Source of the DNA: Phycisphaerales bacterium
GTDB lineage: Bacteria; Planctomycetota; Phycisphaerae; UBA1845; UTPLA1
NCBI GenBank assembly: GCA_022360095.1
Contig: JAKSDK010001621.1
Location: 62,001-126,000, forward strand
Length of the DNA: 64,000 nt
Reading direction: 5' to 3'
Below are positions 34,700-44,684 of this stretch, piece by piece. Under the pieces are notes generated by a model. That model saw only the letters and a program-made list of their open reading frames with translations. It was not told where the DNA came from and did no database searches. A program made the translations under genes and the position numbers. The first letter of the stretch is position 1, and every line of letters starts with the position of its first letter.

Positions 34700-35219
34700 C
34701 TTTCTGCTCTTCCAGTTTTGCCAGCACCTTGCCCATTTCCACCAATTCGCCGACCTCGCAGGAGATTTCCTTGATGCGACCCGCTTTCGGAGCGGAAAGC
34801 GTCATTTCCATCTTCATCGATTCCATGACAATCAAGGATTGATGCGCCTCAAAGGAATCACCGGCGCCGACGTTGATCTTCAGGATCGTGCCCGGCATCG
34901 GCGCGGTCAAGGCACTGGCCGACGGCCCGCCCCCGATGTCGGAAGCCCGCTTTGCCGTTCGGTCGATTGTTCGCAAAGAATAGGTTCGGCCATTGATCCA
35001 GACCTGAATGGTGTCGTCGCGCGCGATCGAGTAATAACGCGAGATGTGACCGTGATGTCGAATACGGCCCGATCCATCCGGTAGCGATTCGATGTCGACC
35101 TCGGTCCGACGATCATTCAGTTGGACGTGGTAGGAATCACGGTTCTCCTCGTTCGTTCGTTCGAGGAGGACTTCAACCGGATCCTCGGATTCTGGTGAAC
35201 TTAGAACTACTCTGATCAT
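34683..35219 (-). CDS. biotin carrier subunit of the acyl-CoA carboxylase
   Basis: 178 aa from the ATG at 35219, sharing its A with the stop of the biotin carboxylase gene (TGATG). The last ~75 residues are a biotinyl domain (APMPGTILKINVGAGD, VMESMKMEM) with biotin-accepting Lys136. The first ~100 residues are beta-rich (IQVWINGRTYSLRTIDR) and resemble the BT linker of methylcrotonyl- or propionyl-CoA carboxylase alpha chains. Together with the biotin carboxylase (499 aa) it adds to 677 aa, about the length of a complete MCC alpha subunit, so it appears to be the C-terminal part of a split alpha chain. Confidence 0.88.
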   Translation of the reverse strand: MIRVVLSSPESEDPVEVLLERTNEENRDSYHVQLNDRRTEVDIESLPDGSGRIRHHGHISRYYSIARDDTIQVWINGRTYSLRTIDRTAKRASDIGGGPSASALTAPMPGTILKINVGAGDSFEAHQSLIVMESMKMEMTLSAPKAGRIKEISCEVGELVEMGKVLAKLEEQKDAGTA

Positions 35220-36718
35220 CAGAATGCTTTCCATGCCCCCGCAGTCTGCCAGGGGCCGCCATGGTCACCGTCTTCAGCAACGATGTCGCCTCGCGTACGC
35301 CCTTTGCCCGTACCGTGTCGGGCGGTCAACGCCGCTGCGATAAGTGCTTCGTCGGGGATGTCGGTGTCCGATGAAATCGTTTGCTCCTCCAGGAATTGCG
35401 TATGAATCTTCCCGGCGACGTGCTCGGGATGTGTGAGGACCTCATGTAGAAACTCAATGTTGGTCGTCACGCCCAGAATGACATAATTCCTCAAGGCCCA
35501 TGCCATCTTCTCGATCGCGCTCCGGCGCGAGCTGCTCCAGGTGATGAGCTTGGCCAGCATAGGATCATAATGCACGGTGACTTCGGAGCCCTGCGCGACA
35601 CCGCTGTCCACCCGGATGTTGGGGCCGACCGGTGGAACATAACGGTCGATGGTTCCCGTCGCGGGCAGGAAGTTTCGACCAGGGTCTTCCGCGTATATCC
35701 GGCATTCCATGGCATGGCCGTGCTGTCGCAAATCTTCCTGGCGGAACGGTAACGGTTCACCTGCCGCTACGAGAATCTGTGCTCGAACCATGTCCCGTTG
35801 GGTGACCATCTCCGTGACCGGATGCTCCACCTGGAGTCGCGTGTTCACTTCGAGAAAATAAAACGCCCCGGCGTCATCAACCATAAATTCGACTGTCCCG
35901 GCGTTGGTGTAACCGATGGCTTTCGCGGCTCGAACGGCTGCTTCCCCCATTTTTTCTCGAAGTTGCGGCGTCAGTGCCGGCGACGGGGATTCCTCGATGA
36001 TTTTCTGATGCCGTCGCTGGATGGAGCATTCGCGCTCGAAAAGATGGACGACGTTGCCGTGCTCGTCACCGAAGATCTGGAATTCGACGTGCCGAGGGCG
36101 TACGATGAACTTCTCCAGAAAAACTCTTGCATCTGCAAATGCGGCCTTCGCTTCGCGTTGGGCGGCCTCGAGACCGGACTCCAATTCCGTCTCACGACTC
36201 ACGACACGCATGCCTTTGCCGCCGCCTCCCGCCGCGGCTTTGACAAGCACCGGATAACCGATGTCGGCGGCGATTTTTTTGAGTTCGTTGAAGTCAGGTT
36301 CAGCCGTGTCTTCCGACCAACCGGGCACCGTGGGAACCCCGGCCTCGGTGAGCAGCTTCTTGGCGATGACTTTGTCACCCATTGCGCGAATGGCATCCGG
36401 CTTCGGGCCGACGAATGTAATCCCCGCTTTTCGGCAGGCTTCCGCGAACTCGGCGTTCTCCGAGAGAAAACCGTAGCCCGGATGGATCGCGTCGGCGCCG
36501 CAACCTTGGGCGATATCGATGATCTTGTCGATTCGCAAATAGGTTTCGGCCGACGTCGTGCCGTGCAGCGGATAGGCTTCGTCGGCGCTTGAAACATGCA
36601 GGGCTTTTCGATCCGGGTCGGAATACACCGCGACCGTGCGAATGCCCATTTCCTGGAGCGTCTGGCTGATTCGAATCGCGATTTCACCGCGATTGGCAAT
36701 GAGGATCTTCTTGAACAT
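35219..36718 (-). CDS. biotin carboxylase subunit (methylcrotonyl-CoA carboxylase alpha, N-terminal part)
   Basis: 499 aa from the ATG at 36718 (MFKKILIANRGEIA); upstream in-frame sequence runs into the beta-subunit gene. ATP-grasp biotin carboxylase with KAAAGGGGKGMR, ECSIQRRHQKIIEESPSP, the catalytic EVNTRLQVEHPVTE and the C-terminal MECRIYAEDP. It carboxylates biotin on the carrier encoded next. About 50 residues longer than a typical AccC. It lies between the carboxyltransferase gene (34 bp) and the carrier gene. Operon content points to methylcrotonyl-CoA as substrate, though propionyl- or geranyl-CoA cannot be excluded. Confidence 0.93.
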   Translation of the reverse strand: MFKKILIANRGEIAIRISQTLQEMGIRTVAVYSDPDRKALHVSSADEAYPLHGTTSAETYLRIDKIIDIAQGCGADAIHPGYGFLSENAEFAEACRKAGITFVGPKPDAIRAMGDKVIAKKLLTEAGVPTVPGWSEDTAEPDFNELKKIAADIGYPVLVKAAAGGGGKGMRVVSRETELESGLEAAQREAKAAFADARVFLEKFIVRPRHVEFQIFGDEHGNVVHLFERECSIQRRHQKIIEESPSPALTPQLREKMGEAAVRAAKAIGYTNAGTVEFMVDDAGAFYFLEVNTRLQVEHPVTEMVTQRDMVRAQILVAAGEPLPFRQEDLRQHGHAMECRIYAEDPGRNFLPATGTIDRYVPPVGPNIRVDSGVAQGSEVTVHYDPMLAKLITWSSSRRSAIEKMAWALRNYVILGVTTNIEFLHEVLTHPEHVAGKIHTQFLEEQTISSDTDIPDEALIAAALTARHGTGKGRTRGDIVAEDGDHGGPWQTAGAWKAF

Positions 36719-36752
36719 TCCTAGATCGCGTCTCTGAAAGAACCTAACCAAG

Positions 36753-38363
36753 CTACATTCTAAACACGCCCACACGCCGCTCCGGCAGCGGCGCATTCAG
36801 TGAGGCCGAAATGCCCAACGCCAGCACCATCCGCGTGTCGGCGGGATCGATAATGCCGTCGTCCCACAGACGGGCCGTGCTGTAATACGCGCTGCCTTCC
36901 TGCTCATATTTTTCCAGTGTCGGTCGCATGAATTCCGTTTCTTCTTCGCCCGTCATGGGATTCTTCCCTTGACGAGTGATCTGATCCTTCTTGACGGTAA
37001 GCAAGACGTTGGCAGCCTGCTCGCCGCCCATGACGGAGATTCGAGCGTTCGGCCACATCCAAAGCATCCTCGGACTGTAAGCTCGACCGCACATGCCATA
37101 GTTGCCGGCTCCATAGGAGCCGCCGATGATCACGGTGAACTTCGGCACGGCGGCGTTGCTGACTGCGGCCACCATTTTTGCTCCGTCCTTGGCGATGCCC
37201 CCGGCCTCGTACTGCTTGCCCACCATGAACCCGGTGATGTTCTGGAGGAAGACCAGGGGAATACGTCGTTGGCTGCAGATCTCAACGAAATGCGCGGCCT
37301 TGAGGGCGCTCTCGGAGAACAAGACGCCGTTGTTGCCCAAAATCCCCACGGGATAGCCCCAGATATGAGCAAAGCCCGTGACCAGCGTCTTTCCATAAAG
37401 CGCCTTGAACTCGTGAAATCGACTTCCGTCCACAATTCGGGCGATGATCTCTCGCACGTCGTAGGGTTTGCGAACGTCCTTCGGGATAATGCCGTAGATT
37501 TCGGAAGGATCATAAAGCGGGTCTTCGTTCGGCAGGGTGTGCAACTTCGCCTTGGGACGCTGATTCAGATGCTCAACGATGTGTCGGGTCATGGCCAGCG
37601 CGTCTTCGTCATTGACGGCATAATGGTCGCTCACGCCCGAGGTCCGGCAATGCACGTCTGCCCCGCCCAGCTCCTCGGCCGTCACTTCCTCGCCCGTGGC
37701 CGCCTTGACCAACGGCGGACCGCCCAGAAAAATCGTCGCCTGCTGGCGAACCATGACCGTTTCATCGCTCATCGCCGGGACATAGGCGCCGCCCGCGGTG
37801 CACGATCCCATGACCACGGCGATCTGCGGAATGCCCATGGCCGACATTCGGGCCTGGTTGTAGAAGATTCGGCCGAAATGCTCTCTGTCGGGAAAGACTT
37901 CGGCTTGCAAAGGCAAGTATGCCCCGCCCGAATCGACAAGGTAGATGCAGGGCAGATGGTTTTCCTCGGCGATCGTCTGGGCGCGAAGGTGTTTTTTGAC
38001 CGTCGTCGGATAATACGTTCCGCCTTTGACCGTCGCGTCATTCGCGATAATGAGGCACTCCCGACCTTGAACGCGGCCGATGCCGGTGAGGATCCCCGCG
38101 GCCGGCGCCTCGTTGTCGTACATCTCCCAGGCGGCCAGGGGGCTGAATTCCAAAAAGGGGCTGTCGGGATCGATGAGCCATTCGATCCGATCACGAACGA
38201 ACGCCTTGCCCCGTTTCTTGTGTTTTTCAACAGAGGCCGTGCCGCCGCCCTCTCGGACGACCGCGAGGCGTTTCCGCAATTCGCCCAGTATCGACTCCGT
38301 GTGAGCCTTGTTCTCAGCAAAAGAGGCGTCCGAGGTGTTGATCTTCGATTGAAGGATGTCCAT
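36753..38363 (-). CDS. mccB: acyl-CoA carboxylase carboxyltransferase subunit (MCC beta)
   Basis: 536 aa. Crotonase-fold carboxyltransferase. [55 protein letters not shown] and [11 protein letters not shown] are all characteristic of methylcrotonyl-CoA carboxylase beta (LiuB/AccD family) rather than of acetyl-CoA AccD. It transfers CO2 from biotin to 3-methylcrotonyl-CoA to give methylglutaconyl-CoA. First gene of the four-gene operon. Isovaleryl-CoA dehydrogenase and methylglutaconyl-CoA hydratase, the remaining pathway steps, are not in this window. Confidence 0.94.
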   Translation of the reverse strand: MDILQSKINTSDASFAENKAHTESILGELRKRLAVVREGGGTASVEKHKKRGKAFVRDRIEWLIDPDSPFLEFSPLAAWEMYDNEAPAAGILTGIGRVQGRECLIIANDATVKGGTYYPTTVKKHLRAQTIAEENHLPCIYLVDSGGAYLPLQAEVFPDREHFGRIFYNQARMSAMGIPQIAVVMGSCTAGGAYVPAMSDETVMVRQQATIFLGGPPLVKAATGEEVTAEELGGADVHCRTSGVSDHYAVNDEDALAMTRHIVEHLNQRPKAKLHTLPNEDPLYDPSEIYGIIPKDVRKPYDVREIIARIVDGSRFHEFKALYGKTLVTGFAHIWGYPVGILGNNGVLFSESALKAAHFVEICSQRRIPLVFLQNITGFMVGKQYEAGGIAKDGAKMVAAVSNAAVPKFTVIIGGSYGAGNYGMCGRAYSPRMLWMWPNARISVMGGEQAANVLLTVKKDQITRQGKNPMTGEEETEFMRPTLEKYEQEGSAYYSTARLWDDGIIDPADTRMVLALGISASLNAPLPERRVGVFRM

Positions 38364-38428
38364 GACGGACCCAATTTAGCGTTTTTGGGTGTGGATGGAC
38401 AGTCGGTCGGCGTTCAACTTTTCGAGAT

Positions 38429-38456
38429 AGGACGTCCCGGTCATTTCGGATATAAT
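38429..38456 (+). promoter_or_regulatory. candidate promoter for the STAS gene
   Basis: AGGACG, 16-nt spacer and perfect TATAAT (38451-38456). The start would fall only ~5 nt before the ATG at 38468, and no ribosome-binding site is seen, so the message may be nearly leaderless. Confidence 0.45.
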
Positions 38457-38467
38457 AACGAGTTGTC

Positions 38468-38830
38468 ATGTCAGATGAACCGATTATCGAGATCCGGCCG
38501 CACGAACGGGCGTTGCTCATCGGTGTTCTGAAAAGATCGCTTGATGAAGACGTCACGCATCGTCTGGTGGATGACGTTCTGACCGCGGCGGCCGAGAAGC
38601 ACGGTGTCCCGATCGTGCTCGATCTGAGCCAGGTCAAGTTTGCCCCCAGCGTCGCCATCGGTGCGCTCGTGCAGCTGAGCAAGAGTTTCCAGCTCGATCA
38701 GCGCCGCATCGCCTTGATCGGTGTTCAGCGGCGCGTCAACGAGGTCATCCGAGTCACCCAACTCCATCGAGTGCTTGAAATCCACGACACTTTGGAGAGC
38801 GTCCTTGATGGGCCTGGTGACCGTCGTTGA
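38468..38830 (+). CDS. STAS-domain protein (anti-sigma factor antagonist-like)
   Basis: 120 aa, a single STAS fold: PIVLDLSQVKFAPSVAIGALVQLSKSF corresponds to the SpoIIAA/RsbV core DLSxVxFxDSSGLG. Where the family has Asp-Ser-Ser-Gly, this protein has Pro-Ser-Val-Ala, so one of the two serines that includes the usual phosphorylation site is missing. It may be a non-phosphorylatable or differently regulated antagonist. No anti-sigma kinase or PP2C phosphatase gene lies beside it. Its neighbours run the other way on both sides, so it forms a one-gene unit. Confidence 0.82.
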   Translation: MSDEPIIEIRPHERALLIGVLKRSLDEDVTHRLVDDVLTAAAEKHGVPIVLDLSQVKFAPSVAIGALVQLSKSFQLDQRRIALIGVQRRVNEVIRVTQLHRVLEIHDTLESVLDGPGDRR

Positions 38831-38837
38831 CGTGGCG

Positions 38838-40961
38838 TCATTTCCCGACGGCGCGCCTCTTTTTTCTCAGATTTCTGTCGACCAGCGGGCGGCGGAGTTG
38901 AATCCGCTCGTAACCGTCGGCAAGGGGTTCGCGCCGATCAACAAGGTCGGGATCTGTATTTAGCACACGGCGCAAACGAGGCCAGAGAAAACGTTTCGTC
39001 TCCGGCGGTGTTTGGCCGGGCCAGCCGCCGTGAATCCAATCCCATGCCCGGTCGACGGTTCCCGTCTCAACGACGTAATCCATCGGCCGGTCATTTTCCA
39101 GAAGTGGAAAGTAGTGCCCCAGTCGCGGCCAGAAGGATTCGAACTCGATTGTACGACAGCGCTGCCGCGTAAGATAGGAAAGCAGGTGCGCGTCAAGCGG
39201 TTCGGCGACGACGGGATCGATGCCCTGTTCGACCAGGATGTTGGCGACGTTCCGAAGTGGATGCGGTGCGCCGAGTTGGCGGTGCATGGCGATCTGACCC
39301 GTTCCCCATGCGATGCAGAGGCAGATGGGGGCGGCTTTGGCGGCGAAGCGAAAACGCCGAGTGACGAAAGCCGCCGCCAGAATGCCCGGCACAAAGACCC
39401 ATAGCGGAATCAGGTATCGAATCGTGGTGAAATCCAGCGTGCAGCCGCCCATGACGTAGAGCGCCAACGTTGCGCCAACGCCGAGTAACAGCAATGTGCC
39501 CGGGCTGTGGTTCATCGGCTCCAGTCGGAACAGGCGCGAGAGCCCGTCGCGCTCGGAATAGAGCACCGCGGCAAGCACCGATACCAGGCTGCCCAAAGCG
39601 AGCCAGCCGGCGCCCATGACAAGCCCCGAAGTTGTGATATCCAAGGGGAGCGTGACCGTATCCCGTCCGACGCCCACCAGCTGCAGGAACGGTCGCGGGT
39701 CAGGATTGAACAACATCGGGAGGCCGTTCACGAGATAGACCAAGGTCTCACCCGCCAGCCAGATCGGCCGAAAGCCGAGGGGCAACGACGGGTCCATCGC
39801 CCGGGCGCCGGTGACGGTTTGAAGCATATAGAAGGCAGCGGGTCCGGCGCCGACGAGGATGCCGACAATCATGATGCCGTTGCGGGAAATCAGCGTCCGT
39901 GCCTGCTGAAGTAGGGTTGTTTTCTTCGACAGGAAGAAAAGCACGGCAGCACCCGCGGCCCCCAAGATCGCCATGGCCACAGGCTTGGGCACGAGACCCA
40001 GCATCAACACACTGTTGACCTTGTGATCCTTCACCCAGACCGCCCACGTCAGATTCAACAAAAGAATGCCGAGCAATGCGGCGATCGGCAATGTTGCGTG
40101 CCGGGCGCTGCGCGAGACGCGCTCGACATGGCCGCCGATCGACGGTGATTCCCACAACAGGGCCAGGGGACGATTCAACATCGCATGAACGACGATGGGT
40201 GCCAGGAACAACACAATCGAGGGATTGATCCACATTCCGGAGCCGACCAACGCACCGAAGACGAACCGTGGCAAGGTCCGGTTTCTCAATTCTTCATTCT
40301 TCGTTCGCCATTCCGCTTTCTGCACGAACCATTCCGAATACGCCCACAGCAATGCGGAGCCCCAGAGCATGATTTCGATGTAGCCGCCGCGCGCAGAGAT
40401 GGACCACTGCATGAACATCGGAGATGCGGCCAGGAGCACCGCGACCCCCACCATGCCGCCCCGGCGGCCGAGCCAGCGCGTCAACATGCAGAACTGAACC
40501 ACGACCATGAGCGCGAAGAAGCAAGCGGGGCCGAAGCGAAGCGCATGGATGGGATTATCAAACAGCGGGCTGAGTGCCGCGATGGCGTAGGCTTCCAGTG
40601 CGCCCATGTAACGTTGTCCGTAGAAGTAAATCGGAAATCGTTGACCGGCCGCGATGTCCTGGGCCATGAGCCCGACGATCGCCTCGTCGGAGTGGAGCAG
40701 CGTTTCCCCTCGTTCGACAAACGGCCAACGGGCCATGAGCGCAAGCGCGAAAAATGCAATGGCCAGCACCGCATCGAGACGAGTCAGCCTGTGACATTGC
40801 CAGCCGTGGTCCGCGGCGTTGACATCTTCGCGCTGCCTATGATGCGTTTCGAGGGTAACAAGTGTTGTTTCATCCTGAAGCGATGTCGTCGCCGTGGCAT
40901 CCTCGCGTGATCGTGAAGGAGCCACGATCTTGGTATGACGTTTCGCGTTTTTTCGATCCAT
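38838..40961 (-). CDS. multi-pass membrane protein, GT-C glycosyltransferase-like
   Basis: 707 aa. A cytoplasmic charged N-terminus of ~55 residues leads to about twelve TM segments. The first extracytoplasmic loop holds SDEAIVGLMAQDIAAGQRFPIYFYGQRYMG, typical of the ArnT/PMT superfamily, with an acidic DE pair at the expected catalytic place. The C-terminal ~120 residues are soluble. A role in adding a lipid-linked sugar to an envelope component is likely from family knowledge; donor and acceptor cannot be told. Confidence 0.7.
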   Translation of the reverse strand: MDRKNAKRHTKIVAPSRSREDATATTSLQDETTLVTLETHHRQREDVNAADHGWQCHRLTRLDAVLAIAFFALALMARWPFVERGETLLHSDEAIVGLMAQDIAAGQRFPIYFYGQRYMGALEAYAIAALSPLFDNPIHALRFGPACFFALMVVVQFCMLTRWLGRRGGMVGVAVLLAASPMFMQWSISARGGYIEIMLWGSALLWAYSEWFVQKAEWRTKNEELRNRTLPRFVFGALVGSGMWINPSIVLFLAPIVVHAMLNRPLALLWESPSIGGHVERVSRSARHATLPIAALLGILLLNLTWAVWVKDHKVNSVLMLGLVPKPVAMAILGAAGAAVLFFLSKKTTLLQQARTLISRNGIMIVGILVGAGPAAFYMLQTVTGARAMDPSLPLGFRPIWLAGETLVYLVNGLPMLFNPDPRPFLQLVGVGRDTVTLPLDITTSGLVMGAGWLALGSLVSVLAAVLYSERDGLSRLFRLEPMNHSPGTLLLLGVGATLALYVMGGCTLDFTTIRYLIPLWVFVPGILAAAFVTRRFRFAAKAAPICLCIAWGTGQIAMHRQLGAPHPLRNVANILVEQGIDPVVAEPLDAHLLSYLTRQRCRTIEFESFWPRLGHYFPLLENDRPMDYVVETGTVDRAWDWIHGGWPGQTPPETKRFLWPRLRRVLNTDPDLVDRREPLADGYERIQLRRPLVDRNLRKKRRAVGK

Positions 40962-41038
40962 GAATCCCCCACGTTGGCGCTTCGACTCTCAGACTGACTC
41001 GGCGCAACGACTCGGAACGGCTCCGCCGTCATTTAGAC

Positions 41039-42748
41039 TCAGGAAAGTTTGCCGCTGCGCAGGATCGCGACGACGAGCCAGACCGCCATGAACGATGCAA
41101 TGGCGTAGCCGACAAAACCGAGGTAGCGAATCGGCACGATGCCGAAAATCTCCACATCGGCTTCCATGCTCAGCAGCATCGTGCCGCAAATGATGGTCGA
41201 GGCCATGATGACGGCAGATGCCAGCCGGTTGCTCGAGCGATCGAGTTCCTTAGCCAAATAATCGAGATTTTCGTGCTTGATGTTGACCTGAAATCGGCCG
41301 CGGCCCATCCCTCGCATCAGTTCGCGAATCAGTCGTGGAGCGTCCCGTAATATGCTGGCAATGTGCCACGTAGAGACACCCGCGGTTCTCAGCAGGCGAC
41401 GAGACGAAAACTGTTCCCGGATCAGCTTGGACAGCCGGGGCTTGAGCAGCTCGAACAGATTAAATTCCGGATCGAGTTGCAGCACCACACCCGACACGAC
41501 GGCGAGGGATTTGAGCAAGGCAACGGACTCACGCGGCAAAGTCACGTCGTTGCGCCGGACCGTTTCGATCAGCTCGCGGAAGATCGTTGACATGTCGAGC
41601 CGGGACAATGGAAGACCGTAATACTTATCCAGAAAGGCGCGAAGGTCACGGTTCAGCAAATGCCGGTCCGTGTTGGGACCGAGGGCGTTGACGTCGGCAA
41701 GGACGTCGATGACGACGTCGATCTCCTTTCGGACCGCAGCCACGATGCCGATGACGAGCCGTTCGTTGAGACTTTCGTCAATATGGCCGACCATGCCGAA
41801 GTCGATCAGCTCGATGTTATCCGGCGAGCTGATCTGAATATTGCCCGGATGCGGGTCTGCGTGAAAAAGACCCATCTCGAAATATTGTTTCAGAAAGCAC
41901 TCGGCGAGATTCTGGGCCAGGGAGCGGCGGTCATACCCGGGGCCGTTGTCCGCGGTCACTTCGCGAAATCGAAGGCCGTCCATGAATTCGAGCGTGAGGA
42001 TGTCGGTGCCGGTCAGATCCCAGCGCACCTGAGGCGTTCGGATGTGCGGATCATCTTTGAACGCCTCATGAAATCGCGACGTGACCGAGGCCTCGTTGAT
42101 AAAATCCAGTTCACGCTGGAGAGTTTGTGTAAACTCCTCCACCAGCATGATGGGCCGATAGGGTCGCAACTCGGGAAAAAGCGACTCAGCCTGTTCGGCC
42201 AGAAACTTCATGACGTAGATGTCGAGACGGATCGTCTGGTCGATACCCGGGCGCTTGACCTTGACGACGACCTTTTGACCGTTTTTGGCGACGGCCTGGT
42301 GAATCTGTCCGATCGAGCCGCTGGCCAAGGGGGCATCCGTGAATTCCTTGAACGCCTCATCGACCGAGGTGCCCGTGTCTTTTTGGAAGATTCGCTTGAC
42401 CTGCTCCGTCGGAAACGGTTGAACGTCCGCCTGGAGATTTTCAAGCGCGGTCAAAATCGGCGTCGGTAGAAGGTCCGCCCGAGTGGACGCGATCTGCCCG
42501 AGTTTGATGAAGGTCGGCCCGAGTTCCTCGCACACTTTCACCAGTCGTGTCCCGACGGCCTCCATGGGATCGAGCGATTCCGTCTCGTCGACCATGGCCT
42601 TGCGTCGGCGGATCAACCGGACCGGGCTGTAGCTGCCCAGCTGCATTCGATCGACGAAGTGACCGAAGCCATGCTTGGTCAGAACCTGCGCGATCACCCG
42701 AAGACGGGCGAAGGTCCGGACGGTTTTCGGCAGTGTGGCCAGCGACAT
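41039..42748 (-). CDS. ubiB: UbiB/ABC1-family atypical kinase
   Basis: 569 aa. The KxGQ signature appears in GPTFIKLGQIASTRADLLP, followed by PLASGSIGQIHQA (the Ala-rich loop, here ASGS), VVVKVKRPGI with the nucleotide-binding Lys, HADPHPGN and IDFGMVG. Two C-terminal TM helices (residues ~500-565) anchor it to the membrane. These proteins are ATPases or kinases needed for quinone synthesis or distribution. No ubi or men genes are nearby. Confidence 0.92.
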   Translation of the reverse strand: MSLATLPKTVRTFARLRVIAQVLTKHGFGHFVDRMQLGSYSPVRLIRRRKAMVDETESLDPMEAVGTRLVKVCEELGPTFIKLGQIASTRADLLPTPILTALENLQADVQPFPTEQVKRIFQKDTGTSVDEAFKEFTDAPLASGSIGQIHQAVAKNGQKVVVKVKRPGIDQTIRLDIYVMKFLAEQAESLFPELRPYRPIMLVEEFTQTLQRELDFINEASVTSRFHEAFKDDPHIRTPQVRWDLTGTDILTLEFMDGLRFREVTADNGPGYDRRSLAQNLAECFLKQYFEMGLFHADPHPGNIQISSPDNIELIDFGMVGHIDESLNERLVIGIVAAVRKEIDVVIDVLADVNALGPNTDRHLLNRDLRAFLDKYYGLPLSRLDMSTIFRELIETVRRNDVTLPRESVALLKSLAVVSGVVLQLDPEFNLFELLKPRLSKLIREQFSSRRLLRTAGVSTWHIASILRDAPRLIRELMRGMGRGRFQVNIKHENLDYLAKELDRSSNRLASAVIMASTIICGTMLLSMEADVEIFGIVPIRYLGFVGYAIASFMAVWLVVAILRSGKLS

Positions 42749-43043
42749 AGGCGTTCACCCGGTGCGGATGCAGGAACAAAGCGCATGTCTCGACGGCAGG
42801 GACCGAGAATGATGACTCAGTCCATCCTTTTCAGAGACGGCGCGGCCGGATTCAGCGCACCGAATGTAAATCGAGTTCCTACTTGGACGTATTCACTTTC
42901 GTACCGGGAATATTCCGTCTTATCGGTTAGCCCGTCAATGCGTCCGAGAATCGACACAGTCGAGCGGCTGTCCATTTAGCCGTGCTTTTGGTAGAACTGC
43001 ACGGACCACGGTGGTATGACCTCGCCGCGGCGGCCGCTGCCCG
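42749..43043. other. intergenic region between divergent ubiB and membrane-protein gene
   Basis: 295 bp. No tRNA, clear promoter pair or strong hairpin was recognised. Starts of both flanking genes lack strong ribosome-binding sites. Confidence 0.4.
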
Positions 43044-44684
43044 ATGCTCCGACGTTTTTCTCGATTTATTGGATGGTTCTCGAATTGGAAGCGGTATTGT
43101 GCGCTGTTGACCTTACTCTTCATCGTACGTGGCGTCTTTGTGCTATCGGTGTTGCCTCCCTACGAGGGCTGGGACGAATATCAGCACGTCGCCTATATCG
43201 AGTTCCTGTTGGAGAACGGCCGCTCACCGGTCCTGCACAAAGACAGCAACATTCCAAAGTCGTTCTATGCTGACCTGGTCAAATATCCTCACGCCGAACT
43301 TGCCCTGGATCAGATCCGCGCGATCGGGGCGATGTCCTACGATGACTTCTGGGCGGCGGAGCAAACGCCTGGCGTCAGGCCGAATGCACCGGATCGCCAT
43401 CTCTACCAGGCTCAGCATTCTTCGTTTTATTACCAGTTGGTCGCGCCGCTGTATCGACTGTTGTCAAGGCACGGGGGAATTCTCGCGGCCGTCACAGGAC
43501 TCCGATTTTTGAATTTGCTGTTCGGCGCGGCAGCGATCTACATCGCATTATGGTCGATAGGTCGGTTGGTTCGAACGGGCTCACATCGCTATCTGATGGG
43601 ATTGCTGATCGCTTTGCAGCCGTTGTTTCTCGTGAACTGCACGCGCGTCGCCAACGATGCCATTGCTTTGTTGCTCGGGACTGTTGCCGTGTCGTGGCTT
43701 CTCATGATGTCGCCTCGTCGATATCTCATCGCGGCGCTTGGGGCCGGAGCCGCTTTGGGGCTCGGCGTACTGGGCAAGACCATCAACCTTGGACTGATTC
43801 CCTTCTCCGTCATGGTCTTCATTTCGCTTGCGTGGCAAAAACGGATCAAGGTCGGGCAGGCGGCCGTCGGTATCGCCGTTTTGCTGTTCTCAGTGACGGC
43901 CATCACATTTCACTATTTCTCGTTCAATCTTCGAGAGTTCGGCCTCCTGACGCCGATGCAGGAGGCCGTGAAAAATCGCGCCAAAGGAAAGACGTTCTCC
44001 GATTCCGTCGCAGCCGCCAAAGAAGTGAACTGGGGCCATGAAATCGGACGCCGATACCTGCGGCACAGCCTGTGGTGCAGCGGATGGAGCTGGCATACGG
44101 CGCCCGGGATTCTTAAGAGGGTCCATGAATACCTTATTTATGCGTCCGCGATCGGGGCGTGTTTTTTTCTGAGCAGGCGAGCGCGCGAGCGAAGATGGCT
44201 TTTTGCACAGCGCGGAACGGCTGTTCGAATTTTCATGCTGTGGGCCGGCATGACGGCGGGCCTCTGCTATCACATGTTGCATACGTCGATGGCGTTGCCG
44301 AACGTGGCGACGAACATCTGGTACGCGGCCGTTGCGTTTCCGTGGCTGCTTTGCCTGCTTTATCAGGGGTTTGCAGGTTTCCCACGGCCTTGGATCACCG
44401 CTTTTTTCGCGATTCAGATGCTCATTGTTTTTCTGAAAGCCGAACTCTACGGCGTGTTGTTTCTCATGGTACCCACCTATACAAGCGGCAGCAGCTGGGA
44501 CGCAACGACCTGGCAGCGGTTGTCGAAGTTGCATGTGCCCGGCCTGGGACCGGAGATGACGTTTCCCGCCCTGGCCTTCTTGTTGGTACTGGTAGCGATG
44601 GCGATCACCGTCTGGGTCAAATGGATCCCACCCCAAGGGCGGACAGCCGCAGCTGATGCGAGCGATTCACAGCGAGATGAATGA
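43044..44684 (+). CDS. multi-pass membrane protein, GT-C/DUF2142-like
   Basis: 546 aa. About eleven TM segments. After the first helix comes PPYEGWDEYQHVAYIEFLLENG, similar to the PPDEPxHF loop of DUF2142/ArnT-like predicted glycosyltransferases, with acidic residues at the presumed catalytic place. A ~100-residue extracytoplasmic loop follows. It overlaps by 8 bp a second membrane-protein gene, so the two are probably produced together. Substrate unknown. Confidence 0.65.
   Translation: MLRRFSRFIGWFSNWKRYCALLTLLFIVRGVFVLSVLPPYEGWDEYQHVAYIEFLLENGRSPVLHKDSNIPKSFYADLVKYPHAELALDQIRAIGAMSYDDFWAAEQTPGVRPNAPDRHLYQAQHSSFYYQLVAPLYRLLSRHGGILAAVTGLRFLNLLFGAAAIYIALWSIGRLVRTGSHRYLMGLLIALQPLFLVNCTRVANDAIALLLGTVAVSWLLMMSPRRYLIAALGAGAALGLGVLGKTINLGLIPFSVMVFISLAWQKRIKVGQAAVGIAVLLFSVTAITFHYFSFNLREFGLLTPMQEAVKNRAKGKTFSDSVAAAKEVNWGHEIGRRYLRHSLWCSGWSWHTAPGILKRVHEYLIYASAIGACFFLSRRARERRWLFAQRGTAVRIFMLWAGMTAGLCYHMLHTSMALPNVATNIWYAAVAFPWLLCLLYQGFAGFPRPWITAFFAIQMLIVFLKAELYGVLFLMVPTYTSGSSWDATTWQRLSKLHVPGLGPEMTFPALAFLLVLVAMAITVWVKWIPPQGRTAAADASDSQRDE

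Noticed and set aside
36969-38531. 520-codon open frame antisense to mccB
   Set aside because: Exact shadow of a well-supported carboxyltransferase gene; the antisense product shows no domain and has a composition typical of reverse-frame translation.
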